Source: Leucosporidium creatinivorum | Taxonomy: Eukaryota > Basidiomycota > Microbotryomycetes > Leucosporidiales > Leucosporidiaceae | Reading direction: 5' to 3' | Assembly (NCBI GenBank): GCA_001600635.1 | Contig: BCKL01000027.1 | Span: 161,075-225,074 of the forward strand | DNA: 64,000 nucleotides | Part shown: one piece after another, positions 12,043 through 23,625 of the stretch | Position numbering within the stretch: the stretch's first letter is position 1 | Layout: each line of letters begins with the position of its first letter | Program-made: the position numbers and the translations under genes | The notes under the pieces: model-generated | The model's database searches: none | Told to the model about the DNA's origin: nothing | The model's input: only the letters and a program-made list of their open reading frames with translations

Positions 12043-12675
12043 TAGATGTCTATTAGAGCTGCTCCTCGTTCTCAGACGAGGTGCATGGGGCCTGTAGCGA
12101 GCTTCGGAGCTTGCGAATCATCGCCGAATGTTGGCGTTCGCTCTCTCTACACGCCTACAGGAGGCTATCGCGGCCAGGGAAGCTACTGACCATCAAGATT
12201 CGCTCTTGTTCGCTATGATGCCGACATGTACATAGAGGTCAGCACTCAAGTCCCGAGCCTCGCGCCGAGCAGGGAAGAGAGATCGTCGCTCCCTTCTCGC
12301 AGGCGCTTGCTTCTCCGCTCTTGCCGCCTTCGCTGGGCCTTCCCAGGCTCGATTCGACGTGGGGGACTTCACGGGATGCCCTGCGACTCGTCTGATCGCA
12401 CTCCAACCGCTCAACTTTGGCAACGGACTTCGAGCTTCGATTGCACCTTGCAACCCCCCACGACTTCCAAGCCCCTCCGGTCCTCCTTCCGCGAGTTTCT
12501 GGAACCTGTACTGAGGTCTTGGCGGCCGGCATCGTACGCCGCCAGCTGAGATATCACGGCCCCTCAAGCCGAAGCAATCAAGCTTGCGGAGGTGGGGAAG
12601 CTCTAGGGAGCCCCATCTGACCTGCTAGCCCTTGTCTTTCTGCTTCCTCCATCCATCCTCGACAAAGAACTTTCG
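12043..12675. other. Intergenic, nothing recognised
   Basis: About 630 bp between the F-box-like gene and the permease start. Possible frames (for example 12226-12549 plus) have no recognisable content. The 3' part should be the permease promoter and 5' UTR. Confidence 0.5.
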
Positions 12676-15413
12676 ATGGACTACAAGGGAGAACAAGACC
12701 AACATCTCGAACACCAGGCTTCGGCGGACAAGGGCTCGCTCGAGGGCGCTCATGGACAACCGGTGGCGGGACACGTCCATGTGACTGAGGAGGATGTGAG
12801 TACACTGGCCTTCAGAGCGAGGCATTCTAGCAGCGTTGCTGACCCGCCCGTGGCCCACAGAGCCGCCGCATCTGTCGCAAGACCGATCTCAACCTCCTCC
12901 CTGTCCTTGTTTGGGTGTACTTCCTTCAGATTCTAGATAAGAGTGTGATAGGTTACTCTACGGTGTTTGGGCTGAAGCAGGACGCTGGCTTGGTCGGAAA
13001 CCAGGTGAGCCGAGCTCGCCGAGCAGCTCCAGCACTCGTCTAGAGCCTTCTTGCCTCGTCTGACGCCTCTTTTCACTTCGCTCACTACAGTACAGGTAAG
13101 TTAGGACTCTATACTGCCCCAAGCTACGGCCAGAGCCCTGTGGACTCGTTTGAAGCCTTCTCGGCGCTCGCAAGCTTCGCCGAAGATTGACCCGCCATAT
13201 CCCTCCCCGCGCACAGTCAGCTGGGGGCGATGGGCTACTACGCGCAGCTTGTGGCACAGCCACTAGGTGCCTACCTACTTGTAAAGGTGCGCGAGGCTCA
13301 CTGAAGATCGCCGAAGCCTGCGCCGAGCGTGAACCGGCTCTGACCGCCCTCTGTCCTGCAGTACTCCGTCAAACACCTGCTGCCGGGCTCGGTCTTCTTC
13401 TGGGGAATCAGTCTCGCGTGCATGGCTGCCTGCAAGAACTTCCAAGCCCTGGCCGCCACCCGCTTCCTTTTGGGCTGGTGAGTCTCGGACGCTCCGAGTC
13501 GCTTCCGCTAGTTTCTTGCTCTCTGGCTAATGAGCTCTTGACATCACCAGGTTCGAGGCTATGGCTATTCCCATTTTTTCTCTCATCACCGTATCGTACT
13601 ATAGGCGTAGCGAGCAGCCAGTAAGCCCGCCGGCATCTTCGCCGAGATCGAGCTCACCCCATTGACGTGTCTCGCAGCTCCGCGTCGCTGCCTGGTACGC
13701 CTCGAATGGCTGGGGATCTTTATTCGGCTCCCTCATCGTCTACGGATGCGGGCACATCAGATCCAACTCCCTCCACTCCTACCAGATCATCTTCCTTCTC
13801 AAGTGAGCTCTCCGATCCGCATCCTCTCTTTACCCTATGCCCGCCTTCCACCTTGAGGGCCTGACTGACACGTTCTCCTGCAGCGGTCTCATCACCATCG
13901 TCACTGGCGCTGTCCTCTAGTGAGCTTCATCCGCCGAGCACTCTTCGCCGAGCTTTCTTCGCCGAGCTGCGTTCGTCAAGCCTCGCTTTTCCCTTTTTGC
14001 TGACCGCTTGCATCTATGCAGCTGGTTCATCCCCCACGGCGTACACGATGCTCGGTTCTTGAGCCCCGAGGATCGTCTCAAGGGCGTGAGTCCGCCTCGA
14101 CCTGACCCTCGCCGGCGCCGAAGCTGAACCGCTGTTCGCACCTCAGGTCGAACGCCTCCGCGCCAACAACACTGGTATCGACGAGGAAAACAGGTTCAAT
14201 TGGCGACAAGCTGTCGAGCTCTTCTGCGAGCCCAAGACCTACCTCTTCCTTCTGTAAGTAGAGCAGCTCCTCGACTTTCACGTTTCGCTGACCTCTCCTC
14301 TACAGCATGTCCGTCTGCGTCAATATGGGAGCCTCGGTCGTATCGGTGTTTGCTCCTCTTCTTCTCCAAGGACTAGCCGGCTTCGATGCGTACACCACAT
14401 CTTTGCTCAACGTAAGCTCAGGGCCGAGAACCGTCGACGAAGCTCGGCAGGATCCGCCTCTCGCTCCCGGCTTGCTGACTCTCCCTAATCCTCACAGGTA
14501 CCTTTCGGAGCGCTCCAAGTTACTGTCATCTTCCTCGCCTCGTGGGCTGCGACTCGCTGGCGTCTCAAGGCGCCCGTCTTCATGGCGTTCATGGCGCCGG
14601 TCATCGTCGGCACTGTGTGAGTCGCTGTGTGGAGCGAGGATGAGCCTCAACTAACTTTGCACGATGCCACAGCCTCATGTATACCCTCCCGCGCACGCCC
14701 AAGAACAAATCGGCCCTCCTCTTCGGGTGAGCCTGTTCTCTTTTCTTGCTCTTCTTGCCGCGCCTTAATTGACACTCTTGCAACACATTGAGATATTACA
14801 TGTTGGCGTTTGTGTTCTCAGCCAACCCCATCATCCTGTCATGGATCGCGGCCAATACGGCGGGCAAGTCGAAGAAGAGCGCGCTCTACTGCGCCTTCAA
14901 CGCTGCATCCGCCATCGGCAACATCATCTCGCCTCAGCTCTTCAAGTCGCAGGATGCACCTAACTGTACGTCACGCGCTGAAGCTGAAAGAGCGAGCCAG
15001 CCGCCTGCTCGGCGCAGAGCTGGTGCGCCGAATCGAACGCCGAGCTGACCTCCTTCCCCATCTTAGACCTCCCTGGACTCAAGGCTACACTGTAAGCTTC
15101 TAGAGTCAACACCGATTGCTACTGGAGGAACGTCGCGCTGACACGCCCCCTCCTTTCCTCACATGCCCTCTCCCTCCCCTCCAGCTCCTTCTTCTGCGTG
15201 CTCGAAGGCCTCATCGTCGCTCAAGTCTTCGTGCTCTTCTACCTCAACAAGAGGAAGGAGCGCGTGCGTGTCGCCAACGGCAAGCCCGCCAAGATCCACG
15301 ACGTTTCGATGGACGCCAAATTCGACAACGCCGAGCTGGTCGCCGACTCTCGTCTTCAAACCGACTTGGACATTACGTACTCGCAGAACGACAACTTCAC
15401 TTATGTCTATTAG
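12676..15413 (+). CDS. MFS anion:cation symporter, allantoate permease (DAL5) family
   Basis: Sixteen exons (12676-12795, 12861-13004, 13091-13095, 13217-13286, 13362-13477, 13551-13620, 13678-13802, 13884-13919, 14022-14085, 14147-14253, 14306-14411, 14498-14616, 14673-14726, 14793-14965, 15067-15091, 15185-15413) sum to 1563 nt, 520 residues, phases agreeing throughout. Seen: RRICRKTDLNLLPVLVWVYF, LDKSVIGYS, GNQ-YSQLGAMGYYAQL, FEAMAIPIFSLI, a soluble central stretch (VERLRANNTGIDEENRFNWR), then AFVFSANPIILSWIAANTAG and NAASAIGNIISPQLF. Known: this order is characteristic of fungal ACS-family transporters that import allantoate, nicotinate, pantothenate and similar organic anions with protons across the plasma membrane. 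The exact substrate cannot be read from the sequence. Exon 3 is only 5 nt (TACAG) and supplies Tyr and part of Ser in the conserved YS motif. The C-terminus ends in a hydrophilic tail. Confidence 0.88.
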
Positions 15414-15994
15414 TATGTTTGAATAGTTTATTTGTGCTCCTGAGAATTATGATCGAGTCTGTTCTTTCTCGCCGTGAAAGCTCGGCGAAGGCTCACTTCG
15501 GCTGAAGCTGCTCGACTTGAGGACTACAGAGGGCTTGTCAACACACTGAAGACAACAAGGGGGCTCTGACTATATACTCCCTTGCTCTGCAAGTGGCTCG
15601 TAAGCCAGTGAGTGCACTCAGGGTCGGCCCCAGCGAGCTCGGCGTTGAGGTGAGCCGAGCCTATGCTCCGTGCCCGAGCTCCTCCGCTCCGCGAGACAAT
15701 CATCAAGACAGAATTAACTCGTTTGTTATCTCTCTGGAGAGCTTGCAGCCAAGCGACAGATGAGCAGAGAAGACCAGGAAGCAGCTGAGAAGCGATCGCC
15801 GAGGTCGCCTCGGCGCAGAGCAGCTAGCACAGCGAACAAGCCACCACATAAGCTTGGACTACTGCTGCCATAGCACTCGACGACTCCAGCTCTACAGCAA
15901 CAGAGCTCAACCTCTCACCAGCCAAGTCAACACGGCCCAAGCTCCAGCGTTCGCCTTTCTTCCTCCTCCCACATCGCTCGTCTCAGCTCTCGAC
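15414..15994. other. Intergenic and 5' leader of the MYND gene
   Basis: About 580 bp. The reading frame of the MYND gene is open upstream to an ATG at 15854, but that extension is low-complexity, so it is treated as probable 5' UTR. Several TCGGCG/CGCCGA hexamers occur (around 15470 and 15795). Nothing else recognised. Confidence 0.4.
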
Positions 15995-18234
15995 ATGCCG
16001 CCTCCGCCCACGAGTCATAAGAAGCAAACTCGGAAGCAGCCTATCATGCCCAAAGCTCCAGCCTACGTCCCCAAGCGCCCGAAAGCCCTCTGTCCGCCGA
16101 CTCCCTCCCGCTCAGGCGAGCTCGACCTTCGCCTCAGCGACTTCCCCGACACTCCAGCGGGTCTTCGCGCTTGGAATGCGGTCTACGAGCGCGAGCTCAA
16201 CCTGACCTACCAGCCGACGTCCCCCTCCTTCATCACGGCGCGCGAGGCCACCTATCGCGCGAGTTTCCTCCGAGAGTACGCTCTTCAAGGCAAGAGACGT
16301 GGACACGAAGCGATCAGAAGAACGGGATCTCTCCTGGCGGGCGAGCTGCTGCACTACGCCGAGCGCATCGAGCAGCCTTGGAAAGCGGCAGGACGGGAGC
16401 GGCGCGAGGAGATGGTCTTGGGAGCGCTCAAGGAGCAGGAGCAGGAGAACCGCTATAAGCACAGGGAGGATCAGCGCTTGATCGTTCCCGAAGTCACTTT
16501 GGAGGAGATGGCTGGAGGGGAAGGAGAAGGCTTCCTTCGTCTCCTCAAAGACTTGCTCGCCGTCACCTCGGCCTCCCCTTCCTCGTCCAGTACGTTCCCC
16601 ATCGTTCACCACGAGCAGCTCGACCGCATGTACGGATTTGACACTTCGGTACTCGACGAGGCGATCCCTTCATCGAAAGCCCTCAGAGCTTACCAGGAGG
16701 AGCTTACCCTCATCAGGACCTCGGCGCTTCAAGGCGTCGCCATGTACCTCATCAACACGCTGGTGAGTCTTCAGCTAGACTGCTTCGACTAGCTTAGCTG
16801 ATCTGGGCCTCTTCGGAATAGTCTGGAGAGCCTCTGATGAAGCATAGGCGTGTCGGCAACCTCCGAGTCGAAGGCCCCCCAGCTGGCGCCTCTCCGGACG
16901 ACTGCGACTTCGCCGACGACTTCTGCACCTACTGCACAAGGATGGGTGAGCTTTAGCTTCGAAGCGTCGGGGGTCGAGGTCACAGCTCATCCTTTTCCCG
17001 CGGTTCGCAGGCTCGGCGAAAGTCAAGCTCCAGATGTGCAGCCGCTGTCAAGCAGTCGGGCGAGCCGAGATGTACTGCTCTCGGTGAGCTGTATTGCGCT
17101 ACCGCACTCGTTGCTAGAGCGGTGGAGAGCTAAATCGACTCCTTGTTCGCAGAGAATGTCAGAAGCTCGACTACCCTGAGCACCGAAAGATCTGCGGCAA
17201 GCTTCTCACTGAGGTCATGGACGCGCCACTTCCCTCTAGCGATCCCAAAGTCAAGTCGTCAGCGACCCTCAATACTCACCTCGTCGCTCAGCTTCAAGAG
17301 ATTCGCCGCCACCCCGAGACGATCTGGTGTCTCCTCGTCAAGGACTTGCCGGGCCTCGTCATCGGCATGGGAAGATCGCTTCCTCCTACTGACTCTCCCT
17401 CCTACCCGATCGAATCCGAGTTCCGTCGTCAAATGGTCAAGACGCGCGAGCGTGCCGTCTACGAGAAAGACGAGCTCTCGATCGCCCTCGTCTGCTACTT
17501 TGCTCTCGACTGCGCTCGACAGCAGGAGGAGGAGCTCGGTCTAGCCATGGGTCCCGAGACGAAGGACGCAAGGCAGGACTTGCTCGAGGAGCGCGAGTGG
17601 ATCATCTCGTCGCTGAGGATCCAGCTCACCGCCGAATTCGAACTGGAGAGCTACGAGAGGCTGGACGAGCTGCTGGACATGGCCTGTCGCGATACGCAAG
17701 ACTGGGCTCAGAGGATTAAGAGTGTAGCGATGGCCAAGCTGTACGTGTTTCTACTCTCGCAGGGAGCCGAATAGCCTTGCTGATCTGTCGACCGAGCAGG
17801 CAACGCGATGAACGAAAGCTTGACGCGCTTGACCGAGGACGGCTAGTCGCTCTTCGCCCCTATTTATCAACCCAAGCAACAGCTGACGCTCCCCCATACA
17901 GCATCGCCGACGTCATCCAGCTCTTCGACTTGACCAAGCTCACCGAGGATTCGGTCCCCGACGAGATTCGCCACAAGGAACGCTACTCCTTCGAGAGTAC
18001 CGCGAGGACATGGAGAGGCTCTCCAAGGTGATCACCTACTCCATGATGGAACCCAAGTTGCACGAGTGAGTCCGTAGCCGGTCGAGACGCGCTTTGAGAC
18101 GACAGCGCGCTGACCCCCTTCTCGTGAGCAGTCCCAACACGTCGGAGGACGAGAAACGACGCCTTCGCGAGGATATCTACAAGCGCGCTGACGTCTGGAT
18201 CATGGAGGATGCCAAGGTCGAAGAGGTCGATTGA
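15995..18234 (+). CDS. MYND zinc-finger protein, with apparent reading-frame breaks near the 3' end
   Basis: Exons 15995-16762, 16822-16945, 17011-17083 and 17153-17740 join in phase; the remaining 3' part is below. Seen: a basic Pro-rich start, a helical region, then a MYND finger reading CTYCTRMG ... MCSRCQ ... YCSRECQKLDYPEHRKIC, with all Cys/His ligands (CxxC, CxxC, CxxxC, HxxxC). Known: MYND domains bind short proline-containing peptides and occur in transcriptional and chromatin regulators and in many uncharacterised fungal proteins. Downstream text such as LTRLTEDGYIADVIQLFDLTKL, EIRHKERY, YREDMERL and VITYSMMEPKLHDPN looks like one continuous protein but lies in frames that do not connect with the splice sites I can see (near 17800 and 17987). 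Either sequence errors or a damaged 3' end. The last exon (18132 on) ends with stop at 18232. Confidence 0.7.
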
Positions 18235-18494
18235 GCGAGTTCGGCGGAAGGGCGGGAGCTGGCAACGCCGAGGGGAGCGAGCGAACCATAGTTTAGCGAC
18301 ACAAGGAGAGTTGACTTTGTAGTGATCAGTGTCATAACGCGTTAGTTCTCGACGAGCTTCGACCAGACCTGCCGCTTCGCTCAGTTCGGCGATTAGCTCG
18401 GCGAGCATTCTCGGCTTGAGGCGACACGCTCGGCATAAACACAACAGATTACAGCTTCAGGACCACAATAAGCTCCTCTCCTCCCGTATCACCC

Positions 18495-20883
18495 CTAAAA
18501 CACACTCGGCGCCGGCCCCTGCTTGACACCAAACCTCGGCGCCGAGTTCTCCTTCGACGCCGCCGTCTTCCTGATGCTTCCAGTCAGTGTGACCGTCTTC
18601 TTCGTCGTCGTCCTAATCTCCTTCTCTCTGCTCAGCAGCGCATCCCTCGCTCGAGCTTTGCTCTTCTCGAGCAGGCTGTTCGTCGAGGTCTTGGATTTGA
18701 GCGCCGGCGTGGGAGCGGCTGCTGGTGGTCGTGCGGGCGCGGGGACGGAGGAGAGGGTCTCGCGAGAAGAGGGAGGAGTGTCGGCCATGGCCATGATGCC
18801 TGCGAGGGCGCTGCGGGGCTTCGAGGCGGCGGGTGCTGGTGCCGCGGTGAGGAAGGGAGAGGGTGGGTCGAATACCGATGCCGCGGCGCCGTGGGAAGAA
18901 GAGCGGGTCGAGTTCTCTTCGACGAGTGGTGAGAGAGGGTGAGCGACGGGCTTGCGGCGATGGGAGGAGGACTTGGGGCGCGAGGTCGAAGGCTCGGAGG
19001 GTCGAGGTGCAGCCTTGGAGGAGGAAGTGGAGGGTACAGGTTTAGATGGTACAGGAGCGGTGGTATGAGCGCTGTAAAGCGTCTTGGCGCCTGGTGCTGG
19101 AACGGGCGAGTCGAGTCCGAGATCGCCGAGGAAGTCGGCCACTTCCTTCGCTCGCTTGGCTTCAAAAGCGGCGCGGTCGTCCTGGAGAAGCGGAAGCGAG
19201 ATCAGTATCGGAATTCCAGGCGTCGAGAGGGGCTCGTACCTCAGGCTTGGAGGCCACCTTGGCCTTCGCGGCCGCCGGCGAGTCGACAGGCTGGACGAGA
19301 TCTTCCTCGGCATCCTCACTGTTCGTCGTAGAGGAGGGTCAGCGCAAGATTCTGCCCGATAGAAGACGAAGAGGGCGTCGCTTACATCGAGACATCTGCA
19401 GCAGTCTCCCCTCCGATGCCGGCGAGGAAGCGCTGGCTCGCAAAGTCCTTGACGAGCTGATCCGACGAGGCGATGCGCTGCTTGGCGTTCTCTGTGTACG
19501 AAGAGAATGGGCGTCAGCTCCTCGCTCTTCGTGCCGCCTTCTCGCACAACTGACCAAGCTCCTTCTCCGCCTCGCTCCTCCTCTGCTCCTCCTCTTCCCT
19601 CTCCCTCCGCTCAGTCTCGAGCTGATCCTCAAGTTCTGCACGAGCAGCCTCGACGCGCTCCTCGGTCGTATCGACAAGGGCTTGTACGCCGACGCGGATT
19701 TGGTAGAGCTTGTTGTAGAGGGGCGAGGCGAGTTCGGGGACGGTGAGGGTGAGGTGAGGAGTGGGGATCATGTAGGACTGTAGGAACGTAAGGAGAGGTC
19801 AGCCTTATTCGTCCAAAGAGGGCGGGAAAGCCCAGAGGGAATCGGCAGCTCACCTCATCGCCGACATCCTCCATCGCCTTCGCTGCCTCGTCCTGCTCAG
19901 CTCCCTTGACTCCCTTGAGCTCCAACATGCCCTCCGTCCACTCTCCAACCTCTCCGACCAAGCTCCTGAGCCCCTCGTTCTCGCTTTCGAACCTCCTCCT
20001 CTCCGTCTCGCACTCGTCGAGGGCCTCCTGCAGGAAGGTCACTTCCGCCTGGTCGACGCTGGTGTCCGACACCGGTGTAGGAGTGCGAGACGAAGAGAGC
20101 GACGACTTTGATGGCCGTGCAGAGGAGGTGGTGATAGAGACGGCGGTGGGGTTCAGGATGACGAATTTGGATTGGGTGGGGTCGGCGGTGAGGCGTTGGA
20201 GGCGGGCCATGGTAGAGGTGAGCTCGGTTTCGCGGCGCTTCTGGTCGTGCTGTGGCGGTGAAGGCGGAGGACGAGTAGCGACCGTCAGCGATATGCTCGG
20301 CGAACACTTCTCGCCGAAGCAACTTACGAGGGCCTGAGTTTTGACCATCTGCAGTGCGGAGCGAGCCTTGATGAGCTCCTCCTTTGCATGCTTGTGGTGA
20401 GCTTGTTCCTTGGTCAAAGCAGCGACGGCCGTCCTGCGAGAGGCGAGCCGAAGTCAGCTCCACTGCGCCGCGATGTAGCCTCTACGCTACTCACTTCGCC
20501 TTTGCGGTCTCCTTCTCCCGCTCCTTCTCAGCAGCTTCCCTCGCCTTCTTCTCCTTGCTCAGCATGCCCTTCACGCGCTCGAGCTCATAGTTGCCGACGC
20601 GCTCCCTCGCCGCCAGCGTTTCCAGTCCCTCGCTGGCGTCCATTCTTGCTCCCAGCATGCTCCACAGGCATCTGACGACCTGCTCACGCGCTCGAGCTTC
20701 ATTGGCGAGCTGAGCCTGATGCGCGAGGATGGCGGAAGGCGACGAGAGGTGCGAGGTCGAGGCGGGCGTTGCAGCGAAGAGTTGGGGAAGGTCCAAAGGG
20801 CGGGAGATGTAGCCTAGTGATTGCAGTTGTGACGACAGGTGCGAGAGCGAGGCCGAGTCGAGCGAATAGAGGTCCTCTGCCAT
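18495..20883 (-). CDS. ADIP/Msd1-like coiled-coil protein (microtubule minus-end anchoring)
   Basis: The gene starts with MAEDLYSLDSASLSHLSSQ at 20883 and is interrupted by about six introns. Seen: an N-terminal block with QLQSLGYISRPLDLPQLF, LWSMLGARMDASEGLETLAA and YELERVKGMLSKEKKAREA, followed by long charged coiled coil (KARSALQMVKTQAL, RRRFESENEGLRSLVGEV, YNKLYQIRVGVQALVDT, a Glu/Arg-rich run), then an acidic linker and a Ser/Pro-rich basic tail ending GVKQGPAPSVF. Known: this N-terminal pattern is that of the afadin- and alpha-actinin-binding (ADIP) family, including vertebrate SSX2IP and fission yeast Msd1, which tether gamma-tubulin complexes and microtubule minus ends at centrosomes or spindle pole bodies. 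Inference: the same role at the spindle pole body. The basic, disordered tail may bind microtubules. The family call rests on pattern recall, not a search. Confidence 0.65.
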
Positions 20884-21480
20884 CCTGAGCGCGGCTCGAG
20901 AGCTTGTTGTTTGTCGATTGTTGAATGAGGTAGGGAGAGCTGTAGTTCGATAGCTGTCTGTGTTGGGTGAGTTGCAGTCGAGAACCTATCGAGGTGTACT
21001 CTCAGCGGAGCGCGAACGAGTCGAGACGAGAAGACGACGTAGAAGTGGGAGGGCAAGGAGCGGAGAGGGGGAGGGGCCGAAGTTGGGCTCGAGCGGCGAA
21101 GTTTGAACAGGCTCGCAGAGACCGGGGAAGCTCGTCGGTGGAATTAGTGAGCTTTACGAGTAGTGTGCAGTGCTGCGAGCGCAGAGGACCGCGACCGAGG
21201 GCGAAAGGCGCCTCCCTTGATCTCCGCCGAGCGTCCACAGAGCAGCGAGAGAGCGCCAAATTGCATGGGTGAGCACCGAGAATGACGCTTTAGGTATATT
21301 AAAATGTGTGAGAGGGGTATGAGAAGGTGATGGGGCTAAGATGAGGGGGAAAAAAAGGAGGAAGCGAACGCCGAGCACGACGACAGCTTGGATCGAGTCT
21401 GCGGAGCACTTGGTTAGCGCCGGGGAAGAGAACGAAATGAGAGGAGACCATCTGCGGCTCACCACATAGTCTCCGCTGAG
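20884..21480. other. Intergenic, nothing recognised
   Basis: About 600 bp: promoter side of the ADIP-like gene and 3' flank of the esterase gene. No RNA gene or repeat seen; the open frames lack motifs. Confidence 0.5.
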
Positions 21481-23625
21481 TCATGCGGACGAGTACACCC
21501 CCTTCCCAATCGCACACTCGGCGGTCCGTTGCTCGTCGGTAACGCCCGAGTTGCCCTTTGACCCGTTGCCTAGAAGCAAGATGTTGAGGTTGCTGCCCGT
21601 CTGGACCGGCCACCAAGTCCTGTAGCCTGCAGCGTTGGGCGATCCCGTCCGCGCGAAACCAGCCCACCGAGCTTGGACTTCCTTCACGAGGACTCGTTGC
21701 GCACGGGTGAGTGAGGCGTTGTTGGGGTTAAAGAGGATGTAGATATCATCTCTGTGAACGTTGAAGCGGTCAGTCACTCATTCGAGTCAGCACAGCCAGC
21801 GCAGAAAATAACGGACTGATGAGTCGCTCGGTCGGCGGTGAAGGGGTTGGTACCGTTGAAGAAGGAGATGCCGCTGTTGAATTGGGCGAGGAAGACCTTT
21901 TGATGAGTTTGAGTGATATTGATAGCCGACTGCTGGTTGGGGCAAGTCCTGGGGAAGGCGAGAGGTCAGCGACTCGGAGCTCGGTGAATGTCCTGCTGAG
22001 CTCAGGCTCACCAGCTGTAGTCTGTGCTCAATGCGACAAATGCCTCGCGAGTTGAGTCGTCTCCAGAGAAGTGTGAGGGGCTGTAGAGGTCCGATTTGAT
22101 GATAGCAGCCGCTCGCGGGCCGTAGAACTGCTGGACGATCGGAGCGAAGGCGGCGGCGGGGAGCGGCGAGGTCATGCTGTGTGGTATTGAGGTTAGCGAT
22201 AGAGCGCGAGAGCAATGGTCATTCAAAGCACTCACAGTCCCGAGATGGCAAGAGCTCCCTCGTCCTTCATCGTAGTGAAGACCAGCTTCTTGCTCGGGCC
22301 CTCGAGCGCCTCCCCTCTTGCGACGACGGTCTTGAACTCCCTCGTCACGAGCTTTCCGTCCACAACAGGGCGGATGAAGGATCCCGTGGCCGGAAATCCC
22401 TCGAGCTGGCCTGACTGGCCTTGGGCGATGATACTCGCCTGCGAATCGAGAAGGGATTCGACCGAGGCGCTGCGAAGGCAGCTCAACTTGGTGCAATTCA
22501 GGTTGGAGGCCGCGAGTGCGCCGATACGGTTCCCGATGGCGACGGTCTGATCGGGAAAGTCGAGAGGAGCGGATTGGAGGATGGCGCGGGCGAAGAGGGA
22601 GGTCGCCGAGGGGGTGACGAGCAGAGTCTTGATGATCTCGGCGCCGGAGCTTTGGCCAACGAGCGTGACGCGAGATGGGTCTCCTCCGAAGGAGCTGATA
22701 TCGTATTTGACGTACTCTGTGGGCGGATAGAGGGTCAGCCTCGAGTTCGGCGCCCGGCGGGATAGACAAGACTCACTGAGCGCCATGATGACCTGCAAGG
22801 AGGCGAGCACGAAATTAGCAGAGCTCTCGGAGAGGCTTCACTAAGAGATAGGCTTACATCCTTGAGACCGTAGTTGCCTGCGAGGCCGAGAGCGTCGTTC
22901 TTCATGAAGCCGAGCAGGCCGATACGGTACTGAACGGTGACGACGATGACGTTCTGCGAGGTGGCGAGCTCGGCACCGTCGAGCCCGTAGCTAGTAGTCG
23001 CTCCAGTGAAGAAGGAGCCGCCGTGGATCTGTATCTGACGGTTAGCGGGCGGTAGAAATGATCGCCGCGCCTACTCACCCAGAAGAGAACCGGGAGCTTT
23101 GAGGTTCGAGTGACCCCGGCGGGAGTGTAGATCCTACAGATGGAGTTGAATTCAGCTTTCTCGCTGGGTGGAGCTGAGAGACGCTTTAGCGCACGTCAAG
23201 AAGAGGCAATCCTCGGAGATGTTGTCGAGGCCGGGTTGAGGGCACGCTGGAGGAAGGCCCGACGCATCGTACGCGCTGAAGTTCAGTGTAGATCAGCCTC
23301 GTGATCTGGTACATGCTCCGAGAACGCACAGCTTCAGAGCTGGAAGAGCGAGAGGATCTCGGAAGCGCTCCGCTTTTGCGTAGGGAACGACGAATCGGCG
23401 AGAATTGCGACCTGTGGTCAAGCTCGATCAGTACTCAAGATCTTTCGAATCTTCTTGAGCCCCACCCTCACCAGCATAACCCGTCACCGAGCCACGAGAA
23501 GTCGACACCGTCTCTCGGCCAGGAATTTGAACGGCGAGGGCGGCACAGCCTTGCACTTGAGTAGCGAGGACTGAAAGGAGTGTGAATGTGCAGAACCAGC
23601 TGCTGGAGAGCGAGAAGGGAAGCAT
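21481..23625 (-). CDS. Secreted type-B carboxylesterase/lipase
   Basis: Several exons, the first 23625-23472, the last ending at the stop 21481-21483. Seen: an N-terminal signal peptide (SSSWFCTFTLLSVLATQVQG), then RNSRRFVVPYAKAERF, SEDCLFLT with the conserved Cys, PVLFWIHGGSFF (oxyanion-hole region), VTVQYRIGLLGF, SFGGDPSRVTLVGQSSGAE with the nucleophile in GQSSG, a probable acid in TMKDEGALA, and a probable catalytic His in ATHQDDIYILFNP. The tail reads WPVQTGSNLNILLLGNG. Known: this is the order of fungal extracellular cholinesterase/lipase (alpha/beta-hydrolase) enzymes, which cleave esters outside the cell. The catalytic triad therefore looks complete and, at about 500 residues by estimate, the length fits the family. 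The N-terminal segment before the first conserved Cys is short. Substrate unknown. Confidence 0.85.

Noticed and set aside
15854-15994. N-terminal extension of the MYND protein
   Set aside because: Open in frame but low-complexity; ATG at 15995 is followed by better-looking sequence. Not excluded.
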